Source: Micromonospora sp. U21 (GTDB lineage Bacteria > Actinomycetota > Actinomycetes > Mycobacteriales > Micromonosporaceae). Taken from it: a DNA stretch of 64,000 nucleotides. The stretch's first letter is position 1, and each line of letters begins with the position of its first letter. The notes under the pieces are model-generated. The model saw nothing but the letters and a program-made list of their open reading frames with translations, had not been told where the DNA came from and made no database searches. The DNA is taken from NCBI RefSeq assembly GCF_018070045.1, contig NZ_JAGPYK010000005.1:1-64000 (forward strand). Direction: 5' to 3'. Below, one piece after another: positions 51,584-59,953 of the stretch. A program made the position numbers and the translations under genes.

Positions 51584-52067
51584 TCAACGCGTCGACGCGG
51601 GCTCCAGCCGCACTCGGCGCCCCGGCCGGTCCACCTCGGCGATCGTGACGGTGACGATCTCTCCCATCGCTGGCTCCCGGGTCAGAACTGACTCGTGAAG
51701 CAGCCCCGCGATGCCCGGCGCGACGCGGACGAAAACACCGAACGGCATCACTTTGACGACCGGCCCGGACAGTACCTGACCGACCCGGTCCGCTAACTGG
51801 ACCAGTGGATCCTGCTGCAACGCCTTCAGCGACAGCTGCACCTGTCCACGAGTGACGTTGACGTCGAGCACCTCGGCGGAGACCTGCTCGCCTGCGTGCA
51901 CCACCTCGGCAGGAGAAGTAATCCCAGGTCAGCTCCGGAATCCGAATGAACCCCGTGCCGGGCGAACTGGCCGGATCCCCGTCGAGACGCACGAAGACGC
52001 CGAAGTTGTGGATCTCTGAGATGACTCCGCGCACCACCGTGCCGCGCTTCGGCTCGCGTACAGACAC
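51584..52067 (-). pseudogene. S1 RNA-binding domain protein with a frameshift
   Basis: From GTG 52067: REPKRGTVVRGVISEIHNFGVFVRLDG, GFIRIPELTWDYFS forms a first S1 domain. The frame is then lost near 51912 and picked up as VVHAGEQVSAEVLDVNVTRGQVQLSLKALQQDPL, followed by a second S1 domain (GPVVKVMPFGVFVRVAPGIAGLLHES) ending at 51584. Together they look like the small S1-like proteins of actinomycetes. One frameshift separates the two halves; no slippery sequence is seen. Confidence 0.65.
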
Positions 52068-52139
52068 GGCAGAACTGTATAGCCGAGGTAGCGGTCTGCG
52101 GCTCCTGACCAGGTGAACGCTTTTGCCGCCGACCGGGCG

Positions 52140-52622
52140 TCACTCCTCAGTGTTATGTGACGGACGGGCCGACTGTGCCGAGCGGTAGGCGCGTGCGACC
52201 GTTGACGACGTGGCGGCCAGCTGCGGGCGGGCCGGCACCCAGACGGTCTGAATGCCGAGTTGCTCGTTCATCGCAGCGAGCTGGTACTCGTAGCGAAGGT
52301 CCGCGGCCGTGCGCACGCCACGGACGATGACCGTGGCACCGAGGCGTAGGCAGTAGGCAGTCGTCAGGCCGGTCCAGGTGTCCACCTCGACATTGCCCCA
52401 GGCCGCCGGCATGGCGTCGCGCACGCGTACGGCCCTGGCCGTGGCCTCCGCGGTTGGTTGCTTGTCGGCGTTCACCGCCAGCAACACGATGACCCGGTCG
52501 AACATCACCCGAGCACGGGCCACCAGGTCGCGGTGCCCCGGGGTGAACGGATCGAACGTACCGGGATAGACCGCCAACGAACCGCGTACCGGCGCCACTC
52601 CACGATCCGACGTAGCCGTCAC
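52140..52622 (-). CDS. CoaD-like phosphopantetheine adenylyltransferase
   Basis: 160 residues from GTG 52622 (GGGAG six bases ahead), the usual CoaD length. Nucleotidyltransferase motif AVYPGTFDPFTPGHRDLV with TPGH at 27-30, ATVIVRGVRTAADLRYEYQLAAMN, and a SSTVARAY end replacing the usual ISSTxVR. CoaD makes dephospho-CoA from phosphopantetheine. Here it stands among pseudogenes and not with rpmF/recG-type genes, so it is probably a second copy or a related nucleotidyltransferase. Confidence 0.75.
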   Translation of the reverse strand: MTATSDRGVAPVRGSLAVYPGTFDPFTPGHRDLVARARVMFDRVIVLLAVNADKQPTAEATARAVRVRDAMPAAWGNVEVDTWTGLTTAYCLRLGATVIVRGVRTAADLRYEYQLAAMNEQLGIQTVWVPARPQLAATSSTVARAYRSAQSARPSHNTEE

Positions 52623-52799
52623 CGCGACTCCCACCACATGGCCGCGATCATCCCAGCCGTACATGTGCCGACCCGACTTTGGCTTGTCGTCACCGTCGAC
52701 CACCGCCGACATCCTGATCTGCCGCCGACCGACAGCTACGCACTGTCACCACAACGGATCAAGTCGGCACCCGGTCGTGCGGAGTTGCGGGTGTGCGCG

Positions 52800-53225
52800 T
52801 CAACGCGGTGGATCGGCATCAGGTTTCTGGGCCAGCAGATACCCCTGGGCGGCGCTGTCCGGCCCATCGGCGGGGACGCCGCCCCAGAAGACAGTCGTGA
52901 AGCCAGCGTCGGTAACGCTTCGTTCCGTCTCCTCCGTGGCCTGCCAGTAAAGGTCAAACTCGACGCCAAGATTGGTGCTGCGGCCCGCGCGTCGGACCTG
53001 ACTGCTCCCAGCGTGGAAGGCGGTCACCAGATAGCCGCCCAGCTTGACGACGCGATACAGCTCACCGAAGGCCGCTTGTCGATCGGCCGGCGCCAGGAAG
53101 ATGAGGGAGTACCAGCAAACCACGCCTACCAGCGACGCGTCCCGTCCCGCAGCCGATGTCGCCGACGCTGGTGCCCAGGCCCGCGGCAAGCGCCAGGTCG
53201 CAGAACAATCTTTATCTGCAAACGG
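52800..53225 (-). pseudogene. SAM methyltransferase with internal deletion
   Basis: The N-terminal piece LAAGLGTSVGDIGCGTGRVAG is motif I, but the next recognisable part in another frame is VVCWYSLIFLAPADRQAAFGELYRVVKLGGYLVTAFHAG, which is the motif IV-V region. About 40-50 residues between them are missing and the frame is broken. The C-terminus (YWQATEETERSVTDAGF to the stop) is normal. Confidence 0.6.
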
Positions 53226-53237
53226 CATACCTACCTA

Positions 53238-56051
53238 TTACTCGGCCGGAACCAGACGTTCGAGGCGGCGGCGGACCTCCTCGGCTGCGGGATCGCCCAC
53301 GTCCTCGTAAATCCGCGCGGCCAGGCGCCAAGCGGCAGCGGCAGCGTTCCGGTCGCCCATCGCTTCCCGGGTGTCCCCGAGTCGGATGAGGGTTTCCGCC
53401 TCGTGATACCGGTCGGCAGAGTCGCGAAAGAGTTTGACTGCTTGCTCGTAGCAGTCGGCCGCGCGGTCGCGTTCACCGAGGCGGTCGTAGGCGAAGCCGA
53501 GGCTGTCCAGCGTGGCGGCCTGGCCGTTGCGGTCGTCGGTCCGTCGTTGCTGGGCGAGTGCCTCAGTGCAGCTTGCGATGGCCTGGACATAGTCGCCGGT
53601 GGTGGCGAGCAGCCAACCGATCGCGTTGAGCGTCCGGGCTTCCCCCGCATGGTTGTTGACCAGCCGGTAGAGCCGCAGCGCCTCGCGACCGTGTGCGAGC
53701 GCCTCGTCGAGCCGGCCGTCCAGGTAGCGGAGTTCGCAGTAGTTGTGCAGTGTCTGGGCCTGACCAGTCGGGTCGCCGAGGCGTTCGTATAGCTCAAGCG
53801 CGCGCTTCAGCCGGTACTCCGCCGTGGCGTGGTCGCCGAGTCGGGTCAGTGCGCGGGAGAGCAGCCGGTTGGCGACGGCCTGACCGACGAGGTCGTCGAT
53901 CTTCTCTGCGGCGGCCAGCGCGACCCCTTGGATGGCAAGCTGGTCCTGCCACAGGCCGCGCGGTGCCACGAAGGTGTTCAACGCCCACGCGATCTGCCAG
54001 GCGTAGGCTTCGAAGCCGTTCTCGGCGGCCTGGCGGACCACCCGGATCAGCAGCCGGTGCTCTGCCGTGAACCAGGCGAGCGCGCCGTCATGATCGGTTA
54101 CCGGCTGCCTGGCCGGTACGGGCAGCGGCGGCACCGGCTCGATCGGGGGCCACTGCGGCTGGAGCAGCAGTGCGGCCGGATAGGCGGCGTGCAGGTAGTG
54201 GTCGTACAGGCGCTGTCGGGCTGCGCCGCGCTCGTCGCCGCGCTCCGCCGACTGTGCGAGCTCGGCCGCGTAGGCGCGCAGAAGATCGTGGAAGGCGTAC
54301 CGGCCGGGCGCGTGCTCCGACAGCAGATGGAGCCGGGTCAACTCCCGCAGGAGCGGCGTGACGGCCGCAGCCGACACGCCAGCGAGCGCCGAGGCCGCGG
54401 CGGCGGTCAGGTCCGGGCCCGGATGCAGCCCCAGCAGGGTGAACAGCCGGGCTGCGTCCTTTCCCAGGGCCAGGTACGACCAAGAGAAGACGCGCCGGAC
54501 GTCGCCGTCGGCCAACGCATCCAGCCTCGCCTCGGCTGAGTGCAGTTCGGCGGCGATCGCGCCGAGCGGAAACGTGGGATGGGTTGCGGCGCGCGCCCCC
54601 ACTATCGACAGTGCCAGCGGGAGCCGACCAGCGGCCTCGATGATGTCGGCCACAGCGGCCGGATCGGAGGCGAGTCGGCCGGCCCCGAGCCGTCTCGCGA
54701 GCAGGCTCATCGACTCCTCCGCCCTGAGTACGTCCAGTGTCAACGGCGTGGCACACTCGGCGGCGATCAGGCCTCCGAGCCGGTCCCGGCTGGTGACCAC
54801 GACCATGCAGCCGCCCGCGCCGGGCAGCAAGGCGCGCACCTGGGCGGAGTCGCGAGCGTTGTCGAGCACCAGGAGCATCCGGCGGGAGGCCAACAGGCTG
54901 CGATAGAGACCAGTCCGGGCCTCCATGCCGGAGGGTATCCGGATATGGGGCACGCCGAGCGCTTCGAGGAAGCTGGACAGGGCGTCGGGCGGGGACACCG
55001 CGTCTGCTTCGTCGTAGCCGCGTAGGTTCACATAGAGTTGACCATCTGGAAAGCGGTCGGCCACCCGGTGCGCCCAGTGCAACGCCAGGGCGGTCTTGCC
55101 GACTCCGGCCATACCAGACACCGTGGAGATGACCACGCTCGTCGGCCCCTCCGCACCATGCAGGAGCGCGTCGAGCCTCGCCAGCTCGGCGCTGCGGCCG
55201 ACGAACTCCGGCACCGCACGCGGCAGTTGCTCGGGACGCTGAATGAGCGGCCCCACTGCCGTGCCCGGCGCTGGCCTGTCCGGCCCCGATGGCGGTTGCG
55301 CTGCCAGTCCCGGACTGTGATGCAGGATGTCGTCGTACAACTTGATGAGTTCTGGCGTGGGATCGAGGCCGGTCTCCTCCGCTAACGTCTGTCGAGCTTG
55401 GCGGAAGGCATCCAGTGCGCCGGCAACGTCACCGATGCGGTACAGGCCCACCATCAGCTGACCCCACGCCCGCTGCCGCTGCGGGTGCCGGTCGAGCAGG
55501 CCGCGCAACCGGTGTACCACGTCGGCCGACGCGCCGAGCGCCAGCACCGCCTCGGCGTAGTCCTCCTCGACGAGCAGCCGGCGCTCCTCCAACTGCGCCA
55601 CCCGTCGAGCCAGCGCCGAGCGCAGCGGCAGGTCGGACAGCGGGGGACCACGCCACAGGTCCACCGCGGCGGAGAGTTCCGCCTCGGCCCGGTCCGGATC
55701 CGAAGCGGCGAGAGCTGCACGGCCCCGCGCCGCCGCGGCGTCGAACAGGTCCAGGTCCCGCTCGCCCTGGCCCACCCGCAGCAGGTAGCCGCCGGCCACA
55801 GCGGTTATCCCATCCCAGGGCGCCCCACCGCCCAGCGCGTGCCGCAATCCGCGCACATAGGTGCGCAGGTTCGCGGCGGCCGACGCCGGCTCTTCGTCAC
55901 CCCACAGCATCGCGGCCAACTCGTTGGTGCCGACCACCTCATTCGGGCGCAGCAGCAGGGTGGCCAACAGGAGACGCTGCTTCACCGAGCCCAGCCGAAC
56001 CGACCGTCCTTCGTGGTACACCCGGAACGGGCCAAGGAGTTCGAAACGCAA
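53238..56051 (-). CDS. AfsR/SARP family transcriptional regulator
   Basis: 937 residues in the AfsR layout. OmpR-type winged helix at about 1-90 (MRFELLGPFRVYHEGRSVRLGS, LRTYVRGLRHAL), bacterial transcriptional activator domain at about 95-240 (YAEAVLALGAS, GQLMVGLYRIGDVAGALDAFRQARQTLAEETGLDP), NB-ARC ATPase with P-loop SGMAGVGKTALALHW near 310-325 and MLLVLDNARDSAQVR, and tetratricopeptide repeats from about 690 to the end. Such regulators often control secondary metabolism; no biosynthetic cluster is in the window. Stands alone. Confidence 0.92.
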   Translation of the reverse strand: MRFELLGPFRVYHEGRSVRLGSVKQRLLLATLLLRPNEVVGTNELAAMLWGDEEPASAAANLRTYVRGLRHALGGGAPWDGITAVAGGYLLRVGQGERDLDLFDAAAARGRAALAASDPDRAEAELSAAVDLWRGPPLSDLPLRSALARRVAQLEERRLLVEEDYAEAVLALGASADVVHRLRGLLDRHPQRQRAWGQLMVGLYRIGDVAGALDAFRQARQTLAEETGLDPTPELIKLYDDILHHSPGLAAQPPSGPDRPAPGTAVGPLIQRPEQLPRAVPEFVGRSAELARLDALLHGAEGPTSVVISTVSGMAGVGKTALALHWAHRVADRFPDGQLYVNLRGYDEADAVSPPDALSSFLEALGVPHIRIPSGMEARTGLYRSLLASRRMLLVLDNARDSAQVRALLPGAGGCMVVVTSRDRLGGLIAAECATPLTLDVLRAEESMSLLARRLGAGRLASDPAAVADIIEAAGRLPLALSIVGARAATHPTFPLGAIAAELHSAEARLDALADGDVRRVFSWSYLALGKDAARLFTLLGLHPGPDLTAAAASALAGVSAAAVTPLLRELTRLHLLSEHAPGRYAFHDLLRAYAAELAQSAERGDERGAARQRLYDHYLHAAYPAALLLQPQWPPIEPVPPLPVPARQPVTDHDGALAWFTAEHRLLIRVVRQAAENGFEAYAWQIAWALNTFVAPRGLWQDQLAIQGVALAAAEKIDDLVGQAVANRLLSRALTRLGDHATAEYRLKRALELYERLGDPTGQAQTLHNYCELRYLDGRLDEALAHGREALRLYRLVNNHAGEARTLNAIGWLLATTGDYVQAIASCTEALAQQRRTDDRNGQAATLDSLGFAYDRLGERDRAADCYEQAVKLFRDSADRYHEAETLIRLGDTREAMGDRNAAAAAWRLAARIYEDVGDPAAEEVRRRLERLVPAE

Positions 56052-56351
56052 CCAGGCACCTCACATGTGGGCGCTGCCATCTGTCACTGAGCGCACAGCA
56101 CCCGGATGACGCGGGCGAGTAGATGATCTATACGCCAGTTGTGCGCCGATTGTACGTGACCCACCGTACCGTTCTACCGTCCTCACCGCCCCAACCGAAG
56201 CACCCCCATGACGCCGGCACCGCTACGGCTACGGCGGAAACGGCAACTCAATCGAGGCGCCCTGCGGGATACGTGGGCGTCGACCGAACCGGGCCCCGCC
56301 CGTCGGGCCACCACCCTTGCCCCCGAAATGGGTCTCAACCAAAGGAGATGC

Positions 56352-56924
56352 ATGTCCTCGCTCCACTCCGTCCGTCGCGTACTCAAGAAGGCCGCTGTCC
56401 CCGCAGCCGGCGCGGTGTTGGCCATCGGCATCAACGTCACGCTCGCCACGCCGGCCGCGGCCAGTGGCTCCTACACCGGCAGGGCGTACATCTACGGCAG
56501 CGGCGCGGTGTCCGACGACTTCGATGACGAGGGCGTCGTCAACGTCACCACGCACCGCAGCTCGAACGTCGCCTGTCTGTGGCAAACCATTCTTTGGGCA
56601 AATGGTTACCTGCCCTCGTCAGGGGTCGACGGCGTCTTCGGCGACCAGACCGATGCCGCGACGAGGAATTTCCAGCGCGACAAGGGCCTCGCCGCCGACG
56701 GTTCAGCAGGCCGGAACAGCTGGACAAAGGCTGGCGACAAGCTCGTGCAGCACGACAACCAGAACGGGTGGCTGTATGTGGTGTACCACGGGGCAACGGG
56801 TTCGAGGAGCCCGTACGGCTCGCACCAATTCGTCCTGCAGCGCTCGCCTGACGGAAACTACAGGTTCTACCCGCCTCAGAGTGGCGGCCCCTATTGGGCC
56901 GCCTACAACTCCCGCACCTGCTGA
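56352..56924 (+). CDS. Exported peptidoglycan-binding protein (1)
   Basis: 190 residues; ATG 56352 has AAAGGAGATGC in front. Signal peptide with a hydrophobic AAVPAAGAVLAIGINVTLATPAAA, cleaved around residue 37. The mature part contains a PG_binding_1 repeat: NVACLWQTILWANGYLPSSGVDGVFGDQTDAATRNFQRDKGLAADG. The C-terminal YVVYHGATGSRSPYGSHQFVLQ looks like a small beta domain. Probably binds cell wall. A second exported protein of this kind lies 380 bases downstream. Confidence 0.78.
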   Translation: MSSLHSVRRVLKKAAVPAAGAVLAIGINVTLATPAAASGSYTGRAYIYGSGAVSDDFDDEGVVNVTTHRSSNVACLWQTILWANGYLPSSGVDGVFGDQTDAATRNFQRDKGLAADGSAGRNSWTKAGDKLVQHDNQNGWLYVVYHGATGSRSPYGSHQFVLQRSPDGNYRFYPPQSGGPYWAAYNSRTC

Positions 56925-56949
56925 CCTCGCCCAGGCCCTGTCCTGTTGA

Positions 56950-57072
56950 TCATGGAAGCCAGATTATGGCGGCAATGAGGACGAGGCTGGCCCGGTAGAG
57001 GGATGCCGTTTGGTGTAGCGGGTGGCCAGGTCACGCCACTGTTTGAGTCGCTTGAGGCAGCGTTCCACGACG
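56950..57072 (-). pseudogene. IS5-like transposase C-terminal remnant
   Basis: Minus strand: VVERCLKRLKQWRDLATRYTKR, then after a one-base shift ASLYRASLVLIAAIIWLP and a stop at 56950. The VVERxxxRLKxWRxLATRY pattern is the end of IS5-family (DDE_4 type) transposases with the final catalytic Glu. Only this tail is left. Confidence 0.65.
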
Positions 57073-57200
57073 TCAAGGCGATCGAGGAGTACCTGCGCGT
57101 ACTCAACGGCGACCCGAAGCCGTTCGTGTGAACGGCCACCTCCGAATCGATCGTGGCCAAGATCCGCCGTAGGCGCGTCACCCTCGAACGAACGGCAAGT
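57064..57200 (+). pseudogene. IS630-like transposase C-terminal remnant
   Basis: Plus strand: KAIEEYLRVLNGDPKPFV, stop, then TATSESIVAKIRRRRVTLE. In IS630-family transposases the same block reads PFxWTATxxSIxxKIxR, so the TGA replaces a Trp codon. It directly abuts the IS5-like remnant on the other strand. Confidence 0.6.
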
Positions 57201-57304
57201 CAAAGCTGCAACCGCGCGCTGAAACTCGGATCGTTCGACATAGACGATCCGGGTTGGCTCGTGCGCCGAGCCGGGAGAAGACTCCCGACAATGGAGGGAA
57301 GAGC

Positions 57305-57742
57305 GTGGAGCAGAGCAAGCGCAACGGCGTCTCGCGTCGCGGGCTATTCCGAGGCGGGCTGCTGGCGGTGGCGGCATCCGGCGTGGCGATGGTCGGCTTC
57401 GCAGGGCCGGCGAGCGCGGCCGTGGTCAACCTCGGCCTTGACAAACAGGGTGCCAAGCGGATCCAGCGGTGGATCCTCACCATGTACGGCTACAACGGCG
57501 CGATCGACGGGGTGCTCGGGACCAACAGCTGGAAGGCGATGCAGCGCTACCTGGCTAACTGGCCCGACCAGCCCTCTCCCTACAGGGGTGCCATCGACGG
57601 GATCGTGGGACCCGGGACGATCGTGTCGCTCCAGGCCAACCTGAAGAAGTTCAACGGCTACACCGGTGTCATCGACGGCATCGCCGGAGCGGGGACCAAG
57701 GCGGCGTTCCGGCGCAAGGCCTACTCCAACCCGGCGGTCTGA
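57305..57742 (+). CDS. Exported peptidoglycan-binding protein (2), Tat leader
   Basis: 145 residues from GTG 57305, GGAGGGAAGA just before. Twin-arginine leader VSRRGLFRGGLLAVAASGVAMVGF, then GPASAA cleavage region. The mature protein has two PG_binding_1-like repeats: RIQRWILTMYGYNGAIDGVLGTNSWKAMQRYL and VSLQANLKKFNGYTGVIDGIAGAGTKAAFRRK. No catalytic domain, so perhaps a cell-wall-binding structural or inhibitor protein. A 12-pair terminator follows. Confidence 0.8.
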   Translation: MEQSKRNGVSRRGLFRGGLLAVAASGVAMVGFAGPASAAVVNLGLDKQGAKRIQRWILTMYGYNGAIDGVLGTNSWKAMQRYLANWPDQPSPYRGAIDGIVGPGTIVSLQANLKKFNGYTGVIDGIAGAGTKAAFRRKAYSNPAV

Positions 57743-57757
57743 CCGGCTGAGCATCGC

Positions 57758-57787
57758 GAGTGGCCCGCCCGGGGGGGCGGGCCACTC
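57758..57787 (+). terminator. Strong hairpin terminator
   Basis: GAGTGGCCCGCC pairs with GGCGGGCCACTC, 12 perfect pairs, around CGGGGG, sixteen bases after the stop of the exported protein gene. The rest of the 309-base gap before msrA holds nothing recognised. Confidence 0.8.
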
Positions 57788-58051
57788 CTGGTCTCTGGAG
57801 TGGACGACATGCAGACCCGCGTCCTCGGCCGCACCGGACGATCCGCCGGATACCGCCCGACCCACCGTCGGCGCCGTGACGAAACACGCCGACGCACGGC
57901 GAGTGTCGCGCACCGATCGCGTTTCATGGGTTGTTGCAAACGCCGGGACGGGTGAAACGTACTCATGACAGCATTTCGCTCTTGACCGGAGCCGACATTC
58001 GCGGATCACGGCTCGCCTCCGTCGAGGAAGCCGGCCGCACGGCCGTAGCCA

Positions 58052-58570
58052 CTACGCAGCGTTCCCCCCTCGGCGGGGCAGCTTCCAGTCCGGCCGAACG
58101 AAGTGGCAGGTGTATCCGCCGGGGTTCCGCTCCAGGTAGTCCTGGTGTTCCGGCTCGGCCTCCCAGAACGGGCCGGCAGGACTAACTTCGGTGACCACCT
58201 TGCCCGGCCACCGGCCCGAGGCGTCGACGTCGGCGATCGTGTCCTCCGCGACCTGCCGCTGCTGGTCGTCGGTGTAGAAGATGGCTGACCGGTAGCTGAC
58301 TCCCACGTCGTTGCCCTGGCGATCTTTCGTGGTCGGGTCGTGAACCTGGAAGAAGAACTCGAGGATGTCCCGGTAGGACACCTCGGCAGTGTCGAAGGTG
58401 ATCTCGATCGCCTCGGCATGGGAACCATGGTTGTAGTACGTCGCGTTCGGCACATCCCCGCCGGTATATCCCACCCTGGTCGCGAGCACGCCAGGGCGTT
58501 TCCGGATAAGGTCCTGCATCCCCCAAAAGCAACCGCCGGCCAGAACCGCCATCTCAGTCGTGTCAGTCAT
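58052..58570 (-). CDS. msrA: Peptide methionine-S-sulfoxide reductase MsrA
   Basis: 172-residue MsrA that repairs oxidised Met in proteins. GGCFWG with nucleophile Cys14, [30 protein letters not shown] (substrate-binding Tyr, Glu, Asp region), and [11 protein letters not shown] near the end with a Cys. Start follows the DUF1223 gene by 36 bases on the same strand, so the two are likely one redox-related transcript. Confidence 0.94.
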   Translation of the reverse strand: MTDTTEMAVLAGGCFWGMQDLIRKRPGVLATRVGYTGGDVPNATYYNHGSHAEAIEITFDTAEVSYRDILEFFFQVHDPTTKDRQGNDVGVSYRSAIFYTDDQQRQVAEDTIADVDASGRWPGKVVTEVSPAGPFWEAEPEHQDYLERNPGGYTCHFVRPDWKLPRRGGNAA

Positions 58571-58606
58571 CGTTTCGCCCTCCCATCCGGATGCTCGACA
58601 GCACGA

Positions 58607-59359
58607 TCACGTCCGTCGTCCGGCCGCCAGATCGACGGACGCAGCCCCGACGATGGACTTGTCGCCGTCGTTCTGGACATAGCCGACCACCGAGGCCTTT
58701 CGAGGATCGAGAGTTGGCGGCACCTCGAGGTCGACCCGTCCGCGCCCAACATTCATCGGAATCGACGTGAAGGCGCGCACCACGCTGTCCTGCCGAAGCC
58801 TCCGCCCGGCGTTCTCGCCTCTGGGTACCTCGTTCTCCAGGCCACGTTCCACGACCGCCATGTTGAACGCGGCCGGCTGTGGCAGTCGCCCGGCCTGGTA
58901 CTCCACCACGACCCGGCGTCCATCGCCCGTGCCCTCGGGAGCATCCTGCAACGACAGCGCGAGCGGTGTGGTGTTCGCCGCCTTCGAAAGGGCCGCGCTG
59001 ATCGCGGACGAAGCCTGCCGGCGGTCGGATCCGACGAACTCAACGGCGCCGTTGACGATCATCTGGGGGGTGTACAACCCCCGGGAGCCGAGCGCCCGCG
59101 CGTACGCCTCCTGGCGCAGGGTGTGCGCCTCGGCGCCGAACGGGTCTGCCCAGCCCAGGCGGTCCCAGTAGTCGACGTGGAACCCGAGCGCGTAGACAGG
59201 CTCGCCCCGCTCCCGGGCGTCGCGGTCGATCTCGGACAACACGTCCTCGGCGGGAGGGCAACTGTTGCAGCCCTGGGAGGTGAACATCTCCACGACTGCG
59301 AAGCCGCCGAGGGTCGGCGGCGGGGCGCTACCAGACCTGGTGCCCCGTGTGTCCGTCAT
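58607..59359 (-). CDS. DUF1223 thioredoxin-fold protein
   Basis: 250 residues from ATG 59359 (GAGGAGGATGC upstream; the open frame reaching 59665 is not coding). VVEMFTSQGCNSCPPAEDVL carries a CxxC pair at Cys31/Cys34, then GFHVDYWDRLGWADPFG, YTPQMIVNG and a C-terminal beta domain: the DUF1223 family, predicted thioredoxin-like oxidoreductases. No signal peptide seen. Located before msrA, which supports a redox role. Confidence 0.85.
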   Translation of the reverse strand: MTDTRGTRSGSAPPPTLGGFAVVEMFTSQGCNSCPPAEDVLSEIDRDARERGEPVYALGFHVDYWDRLGWADPFGAEAHTLRQEAYARALGSRGLYTPQMIVNGAVEFVGSDRRQASSAISAALSKAANTTPLALSLQDAPEGTGDGRRVVVEYQAGRLPQPAAFNMAVVERGLENEVPRGENAGRRLRQDSVVRAFTSIPMNVGRGRVDLEVPPTLDPRKASVVGYVQNDGDKSIVGAASVDLAAGRRT

Positions 59360-59583
59360 GGCGCATCCTCCTCGGTCAGTCCTGCTGGCGACCCTGACCT
59401 TCCCGTTCCGGCGACCACCATGCGGAGCTACGAGGATCAAGGCCCGCGTCAAGCGCTGAAAAGCGGCACCGATCTCACGTGCGGCCGCCGCGCTCATCGG
59501 TCCGGAGGGCGTAGGGGCGGCGAAACCCGAACCGGAATGCGTCTGCTGCGACATGCGGGGGCTGCGCGTCCTCGTACCGGGCC

Positions 59584-59832
59584 TCAACGTTGACCGTTGG
59601 ACGGTGGCACGTCGGCGGGGGTGAGGTCGAGGCGGGGGCGTAGGTAGCGGACGTGGTGTCGCCATCGGTGGTGTTCGTAGGCGGTGTCGACGTCGATTTC
59701 CGCGACGGAAACGCGACCTAGCCTAGGCCGGCGCGGAGCAGGCCACCGGGGCGGTTTGCGGGGCGGCGAGCCCGGTGCAGCGAGCAGCGCGACGCCGCCG
59801 AGCGCGGCGATCAACCCACGTCTAAGTCGCAT
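59584..59832 (-). CDS. Short exported protein or truncated gene start
   Basis: 83 residues from ATG 59832 with GAGGT upstream. The first 25 (MRLRRGLIAALGGVALLAAPG) form a signal peptide; the remainder (SPPRKPPRWPAPRRPRLG onward) is Pro/Arg-rich and looks like wrong-frame sequence. Possibly a secreted enzyme gene that lost its frame and body. Low certainty. Confidence 0.35.
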   Translation of the reverse strand: MRLRRGLIAALGGVALLAAPGSPPRKPPRWPAPRRPRLGRVSVAEIDVDTAYEHHRWRHHVRYLRPRLDLTPADVPPSNGQR

Positions 59833-59868
59833 GACATACCTCATGGTCAATGCGCCGGAGGCTGACAG

Positions 59869-59881
59869 TTAACTTTGTTAA
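59869..59881. promoter_or_regulatory. ROK repressor operator
   Basis: TTAAC-TTT-GTTAA, perfect five-base arms, 72 bases before the ROK gene start and divergent from the short minus-strand gene. AT-rich sites of this kind are typical for ROK-family sugar repressors of actinomycetes. Confidence 0.55.
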
Positions 59882-59953
59882 ATGTGAATGCGCAGTAATC
59901 TGTCAGCACTTGGTTCACGGCGTGAAGCAGGCCGCCGGGGCGGCCGGGAGAGG

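Noticed and set aside
57115..57120. TGA in the IS630 remnant as recoded Trp
   Set aside because: Only a short tail of the gene is left, so a nonsense mutation in a relic is the simple explanation.
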